From positions 1 to 13,027 of the forward strand of contig NW_022204698.1 in NCBI RefSeq assembly GCF_008831285.2: DNA of 13,027 nt, written 5' to 3'. Below, one piece after another: positions 9,089 through 13,027 of this stretch. A program made the position numbers and the translations under genes. Source of the DNA: Nymphaea colorata. Lineage: Eukaryota > Streptophyta > Magnoliopsida > Nymphaeales > Nymphaeaceae. A model generated the notes under the pieces. It was not told the origin of the DNA, did not search any database, and was given only the letters and a program-made list of their open reading frames with translations. Position 1 is the stretch's first letter. Every line of letters starts with the position of its first letter.

Positions 9089-9175
9089 AGTCCTCAGGTC
9101 TTCAGGTTCACAATTTCTCTTTGGGGTTAAAATGTCCCTTTCGAAGCAATAGCCTCGTCCTACTGACCGCGCCAT
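9083..9175 (-). CDS. 30-codon leader ORF starting at the LTR/PBS junction
   Basis: An ATG overlapping the last LTR base and the PBS opens a frame that begins MARSVGRG, runs 30 codons and ends at TAA (9085-9083). The stop lies inside a strong splice-donor sequence, so in a spliced RNA the frame would continue into the next exon after 29 codons plus two bases. No family is recognised. It could be a real leader peptide, an upstream ORF, or chance. Confidence 0.3.
   Translation of the reverse strand: MARSVGRGYCFERDILTPKRNCEPEDLRTR
9157..9174 (-). other. Putative primer-binding site
   Basis: Starts with TGG immediately after the LTR end (CGAACA) and reads TGGCGCGGTCAGTAGGAC on the minus strand. 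It would pair with a tRNA 3' end finishing ...CTGACCGCGCCA. I could not name the tRNA. The position, abutting the LTR, is the main evidence. Confidence 0.5.
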
Positions 9176-9204
9176 GTTCGTAAGTGGTGCGAACTATTGG
9201 CCCT

Positions 9205-9489
9205 GGATTCAAACCATGCGATCATCCTTAACTTTATCTTACCAGAACCAGTTCCTTACGACCTCATACATATGAGGAAAGATAATTGTACAAGTCCCCA
9301 TTGTGAAACCACTTTGTACCACTTCGAATCCCTCCATATTAGGACCGAAGTCTCTTAGGGTGCCAACCCTTTAACACTTTTTCTTTCTTTCGCATTCGAC
9401 GAGTTCGTATTCTTTTAAGTCCCTCGGCGGGCCCTCCGAGAAACACACTTTTTCCACGACCCGAGTTCGAATCCTCCCTTTTCCACGAC
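9205..9489. other. tRNA T-loop / B-box-like motifs inside the LTR
   Basis: AGTTCGAATCC on the plus strand (9464-9474) and GGTTTGAATCC on the minus strand (9215-9205) each differ by one base from the GGTTCGAATCC form of the Pol III B box. The first is flanked by a direct repeat TTTTCCACGAC (9450-9460 and 9479-9489). No complete tRNA fold or clear A box is seen, so neither is called a tRNA gene. They could be traces of a tRNA-derived insertion or chance. Confidence 0.3.
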
Positions 9490-9692
9490 GTCGCTTAAAT
9501 AATAAAACTTAAAGACTTTACATAGGTATATTGCATAAAGTCAATTTTAATATTATTTTGACATTTAAATACAAAAAGAAAAAAGGAGTCATTGATTATT
9601 CTGTCAAGAATAAAGATTGCAAAAGAAAATTATACAATAGAAAAATATTATATTATTGTGGGCATCCCATTTCGGCTACTTCTCTTTCAAAA

Positions 9693-9757
9693 GGTCACCT
9701 TTTCACCCTGCTCTGTTGAGAGTCGTGGGCTACTTTTTCACCTTGCTCGTTCAAGAG
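9693..9757 (-). repeat. Two imperfect 30-bp direct repeats in LTR U3
   Basis: Bases 9693-9722 and 9728-9757 match at 22 of 30 positions, with several of the differences being C/T changes. Each contains a TTTTCACC(C/T)TGCTC core. A related GGCTACT occurs again at 9763 and 9673. Their place in the upstream half of the LTR suggests enhancer-type U3 repeats; that role is inferred. Confidence 0.6.
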
Positions 9758-9882
9758 ACAAAAGGCTACTGACTCTAACTAGGTACAAAAATAAGACACG
9801 GGATTGCTGGCAAAAAATATCTCTTTTCTATCAGAGAGGGAAAAGCAAATAAACTTTCACGATGGGTTTTCACTCGACAACA

Positions 9883-9892
9883 CCCCCGGCCC
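9883..9892 (-). other. Putative polypurine tract for plus-strand priming
   Basis: Minus-strand GGGCCGGGGG lies directly before TGTTG of the LTR. It is short and interrupted by CC, so it is not an ideal tract. A purer purine run (AAGAAGAAAAAGAAGAA) lies at about 10090-10106 but is not followed at once by a TG LTR start. Confidence 0.4.
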
Positions 9893-10104
9893 AGCAATAA
9901 CCGTATTTACTGTACATTTCAAAAATCAAAAATTAGGTAGAGCTATCTTTCTACAAAAAATCAAAATGCAAAAAACAAAATGCAAAAATCAAGGTGCAAA
10001 AATCAAAGAAAAAGAACATGATAAATCGAAAAAATTAATCACTTTGACGCTCGTCTAAAGTTCCTAATTTATCACTAGAGCGTATTTTATTCTTCTTTTT
10101 CTTC
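9893..10104 (-). other. A/T-rich 3' untranslated region before the LTR
   Basis: No convincing gene. It contains a poly(A)-signal-like AATAAA (10091-10086) just after the ORF3 stop, and a cluster of near-repeats of TTGATTTTTGCA/TTTTGCATTTTG on the minus strand (about 10007-9953), probably slippage-made. Confidence 0.55.
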
Positions 10105-11147
10105 TTAGTTGGTCTTGGACGGGTAGGCCTTCTCCAACGCGGCGGCTTCCTCGCGGGTAACGAGACCGAGAATGCGTCTGCCTTGCGGTCCGGGTGAAGC
10201 AAACCAAAGCGATGGACATTTTCGTTCCCAAGAAGTACGGTGTCTCGCCCTCGGGATGGAAGATCAGGCCATTCTTTCGGCAGTGTACCCAGATGCACTT
10301 CTCCACACGCTCCACACTCGTCCACGGTCGCTGAGTAGAAGTGAAGCTGGGTCCTGGCGCTTAGAGGCGTCCTTGGTGACGGGTTTCGTCTTGGCGGTGT
10401 GGAGACCTTGGCGTGTTGACGCTCTTTTGTGGTGGCGATTTCGGCTCGGCTTGGTCTTTCCGTGGTTTGGCGACTGGGAGATGGCGAACTTCGCCTTGGG
10501 GTCTTAGGTTCCCGGACCGTGATGGTTCGCGGGCTGCCCTCTTCCTTCTCGCTCCCTGTCCCTCATTGCACGGTAGTCCTCCTCGGTGTAAGTGCCGTCC
10601 TTGAAGTACCACGGGTGGTAACCATTTCTGCGTCTCTCAATCTCGATTTCGGCATCCCTGCCGGCGACTTGTCGAGGTTTTGGTGGGTCGACCTTCGAAC
10701 TGGAAGGTTGGCTTGGTGCTAGGCACACTTTGTCTGGCAATGCCTTCTTAGTTCCTTTTGCAGCCTCCACTTTTCCTCTATCAGGCTCTCCAAAAAGTTT
10801 AGGGTGGTTTTGTCACGCCTTAGGGGACTGCCTGGGTTGATTCCTGTCGGTGGCGGAACTCTGTATTTGGGCTGATGGAGTGGGTGAAGTGTCACCTTTA
10901 GCGCTCTTTCGAGCGCTTGTGGGTTTCCCTTTCTTCCGGCGCCTCTTGGGCAGCCTCTGGGGTTTCCCCTTCCTCCACGTCCATTTCTTCCTCCTCCGCC
11001 TCGTACAGGCGAGCTACGCCTCTAGGGTTCGTCGTCCTCAGGTTCCTGAACAACCTCTCTGTCCCTAGTGACTCTCGGAGTCTGAGAGGAGTCCTTCGGG
11101 TCGATCTGCTTGGCGGACTCCGACCGCTGCCTTCGGTTGTTTGGCAT
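10105..11147 (-). pseudogene. ORF3 after pol, copy 2 (unknown, non-envelope)
   Basis: About 1.04 kb from ATG 11147-11145 to TAA 10107-10105 in one of the possible frames. Order is a charged start (MPNNRRQRSESAKQ), an acidic block, a Pro-rich region, FLESLIEEKWRLQKEL (possible short coiled coil), then KPRQVAGRDAEIEIERRR...DGTYTEEDYRAMRDRERE, a Ser/Pro/Arg-rich stretch, and a C-terminal region with CGACGEVHLG and NENVHRFGLLHPDRK. Two ends are possible: EEAAALEKAYPSKTN (10105) or a very basic KKKKKNK tail (10035). No hydrophobic span, so not a typical env. The family is not recognised. Composition suggests a disordered nucleic-acid-binding protein; that is inference. Confidence 0.5.
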
Positions 11148-11148
11148 T

Positions 11149-11426
11149 CTGAAAAAGTGAACGCATTAGTAAAAACAATTTGGGTGATACACCTTATTAA
11201 AAATTCATTTTCGTCAAAATTAAAAATAAGAAGTCATTAAATTTTCCAAAAGTCCATTTTTCGGCGACAATTTCTGCGCCTAGCGAAAAGTTATTATACT
11301 AAAAAACACAAAAACATTTATATGTACATTTAAAGTCATTAAAAAGTTAAAAAGATAAAAAGAATAAAAAGTCAAATAAAATAAAATAAAATAATAAAAT
11401 TCGCTTGTTTCTAGGGTCTTATGCAT
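11149..11426 (-). other. AT-rich intron-like stretch between pol and ORF3, copy 2
   Basis: Same layout as copy 1. The acceptor CTAATGCGTTCACTTTTTCAG (AG at 11150-11149) is identical in the two copies, whereas the AT-rich part upstream differs by several indels. Confidence 0.55.
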
Positions 11427-13027
11427 TTAGCAGCCACTTTCAGGACTTAACGGGATGAGCTTGATAATTGGCCTCTCGTAATAAAAGTTTTCCATCCTGA
11501 CATTGCTTGATGATGGCGGACCTGGCAAGCCCATCTTTGGACTTAATTAATTCTTCAACGATGCCAGTTTTCCACTTATTTCTGGAGCATTTCATCAATT
11601 TCTAGGACTAGTTCGCCTTCTTTTAATTCTTCAAACTTGGACTGCCATTTGGTTCTTGGACCTAATTCAGGCAGTATTTCTCCAGAACTTTTTCCACAGA
11701 TCCTCGTCAGTTTTCTACTTCGAGCCATTGTTTTCCTAATTTTGTGGCTTTCGCCGATTTCGAATTGGTTCACCGGTTAGCCCAGGATTCATTCTTCCCA
11801 CTAAAAAGTGGTTTGGCGTCAAAATTTGCGCCTTATCCTGTCTAACTGTCGTAGGGGCCTGTTGTTCAGCATCTCAGAAGCTTGAGCCAGAATCGTCCGG
11901 AGTTGATCTTCTTCCATAATGTAGCCTTGACTAATTACCTTTACAGCTCTCTTCATGGCCTTGACCATTATTTCCCAGCTCCCTCCAAAATGGGGCGCTC
12001 TGGGTGGTATAAACTGCCAAGTAAGATGCGCTGAAAGTTTGTCGGTTAATTTTCCGATTATTTTCTCCTTGCTTCTCTCGACCTCGTCCACGAAGTGCAT
12101 CAGCTCGTTGCTGCCGCCTTCAAACTCGTCTGGTTGTCCGAAATGATCCGGTCTGGAGTTCCTCGGACGGCTGCAAACCTTATTAGGGCATTCAAGGTAG
12201 CTCCTGTGGTCTGATCACTCGTGAGTTCGAAGTGTACTGCTCGGTTCGCATGCAGGTAAGTACCAAAACGTACACCTTTTTATGGGGCTTTCTTGGAGCC
12301 ACTTTTACTTCGAATGGCCTGCGTAGTCGATTCCGTTACTGCAAAGGTCTCGTGATTCCTGGTTCTGGCTTGCAATGGTGCCATTGAACGGTATGCTTCG
12401 GCTTGATTTTCTGCAGGTTATGCAATTTCTCCTGATTTCTCGACTATGTGGGTAATCCCAATAACGGCAAACCGTCTGTATACCTTGGCTAACATTGCAT
12501 CATAGGATACAGGGTGCTCAATTTTCCAATGTAGTCCATTATTAGGAGTTTCACAAAACTCTCTTTGGCGTCTAAGATGATCGGAAACTTTGTATCAAAG
12601 GTAAGTTTTCGATCGAAGACAGCCTCGATGTCGATCTCAGGATTCCTGCTTCGTCGATTTTGGGGCTAAATTTAATTAGCTTATCCCCTTTCCTCATTCG
12701 AGTCCACTTTCGAGCATCTTCATTTGTTCGCAAAAGCTCTCCTCTGCGAGTTGGCGATTAGGGCAAATTCAGCCTCTTTTCGAATCCACTCCTGGGTTTG
12801 GTTCTGCTTCCTTAGTCGACAAATGAAGTCGATCATAATCGATACGATTTTGTGGGCAAAATTAAGCCCATTCCATAATGCTCCAATGCTCGCTTTAGCA
12901 AGTAATTTGTCGATGAAATTTGGCTCTTCTTCTTCGGTTCCGCTTGAAGCAAAATAGCTTCTTTGACCTCGGCTTGAAACTGCTTTAGTGCAACTTGTCC
13001 TCGATTTTTGGGTTCTTCTCCCTTTTG
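11427..13027 (-). pseudogene. pol: pol 3' part with integrase, copy 2
   Basis: Same integrase as copy 1. Catalytic Asp codons are at 12328-12326 and 12138-12136 and Glu at 11974-11972. A clean 93-codon stretch (12100-11819) covers APHFGGSWEIMVKAMKR through LNNRPL, which in copy 1 is broken by frameshifts. It ends with TAA at 11429-11427. Frame breaks remain elsewhere, at positions that mostly differ from copy 1. It continues beyond the right edge. Confidence 0.88.

Larger units (their letters stand above)
1..9174 (-). mobile_element. BEL/Pao LTR retrotransposon, copy 1 internal region (3' end cut by window)
   Basis: Internal part of an LTR retrotransposon read on the minus strand: primer-binding site, long leader, gag, protease, RT, RNase H, integrase, then an extra ORF. 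BEL/Pao assignment comes from a DUF1759-like gag core (FKGDP near 5844-5861), YMDD at 3567-3578, the Pao-type DPLGFLAP block at 3210-3233, and integrase ending in LTPNHFLVGR (1327-1356) and a LIPL tail. Gag, pol and ORF3 are all broken by several frameshifts, so the copy is inactive as sequenced. Its last ~580 bases before the far LTR lie outside the window, judged by comparison with copy 2. Confidence 0.9.
9175..9882 (-). repeat. Putative single LTR shared by the two tandem copies
   Basis: On the minus strand the segment starts TGTTG right after a G-rich tract (GGGCCGGGGG) and ends CGAACA directly before TGGCGCGG, a good primer-binding-site start. TGTT...AACA ends fit LTR ends of this group. 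Length is ~708 bp. It holds two imperfect 30-bp U3-like repeats (9693-9757) and AT-rich DNA around 9500-9660. No second LTR is in the window, so the edges rest on the flanking PPT and PBS and the TG/CA ends, not on an LTR pair. It would serve as 3' LTR of copy 2 and 5' LTR of copy 1. Confidence 0.6.
9883..13027 (-). mobile_element. BEL/Pao LTR retrotransposon, copy 2 (3' portion only)
   Basis: Second copy of the same element in the same orientation. Bases ~10466-13027 align by eye with 1-2560, almost without large gaps. It contains the pol 3' end with integrase, the intron-like AT-rich stretch, ORF3 and the region running up to the shared LTR. The rest of pol, gag and its leader lie beyond the right edge. 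Differences from copy 1 are scattered substitutions and many one- or two-base indels. Confidence 0.9.

Noticed and set aside
9464-9500. Alternative primer-binding site or tRNA gene (minus TCGTGGAAAAGGGAGGATTCGAA)
   Set aside because: It resembles tRNA 3'-end complementarity, but the T stem does not pair and no LTR-type CA end precedes it. The site at 9174 fits better.
9953-10007. CRISPR-like or structured short repeats
   Set aside because: A-rich, irregular units without unique spacers, in eukaryotic retroelement DNA; simple-sequence slippage explains them.
10105-11147. ORF3 as an envelope gene
   Set aside because: No signal peptide, hydrophobic transmembrane span or cleavage-site pattern in any frame examined.

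Overview
The window looks like invertebrate, probably arthropod, genomic DNA. It is filled by an LTR retrotransposon of the BEL/Pao group lying on the minus strand. No bacterial or host gene could be supported. The group assignment rests on a gag DUF1759-like core, a CCHC zinc knuckle, an LDTGS protease, an RT with YMDD, the Pao-type DPLGFLAP segment, an RNase H, and an integrase with an H2C2 finger and a DUF5641-like LTPNHFLVGR tail. Species cannot be told from this sequence.

Reading on the minus strand from high to low coordinates: 13027-11427 is the 3' part of pol (integrase) of copy 2. 11426-11149 is an AT-rich, intron-like stretch ending in a splice acceptor. 11147-10105 is an extra ORF after pol (ORF3). 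10104-9883 is an A/T-rich tract ending in a G-rich polypurine-like tract. 9882-9175 is a single putative LTR (TGTTG...GAACA). Copy 1 then follows: primer-binding site (9174-9157), a leader of about 2.26 kb with a tiny ORF, a lysine-rich ORF, promoter-like motifs and exon-like pieces (9175-6911), gag (6910-4908), a short AT-rich spacer, pol (about 4836-964), the same intron-like stretch (963-689), and the start of ORF3 (687-1, running off the window).

Bases 1-2560 match about 10466-13027 in the same orientation with a near-constant offset of about 10,466. Only one LTR lies between the two internal regions. The window therefore looks like LTR-internal-LTR-internal in head-to-tail tandem, with a unit of about 10.47 kb. 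That is large for BEL/Pao; the excess is in the long leader and the post-pol region.

Every long reading frame is broken, mostly by one- or two-base insertions and deletions. The two copies also differ from each other largely by such indels, so part of the damage may be long-read sequencing error rather than decay.

The most unusual features are the single-LTR tandem layout, a non-envelope ORF3 behind a conserved splice acceptor, and a strong splice donor 89 nt into the leader whose phase fits ORF3. The long leader is a third: its splice-site pair would join two open segments in one frame.
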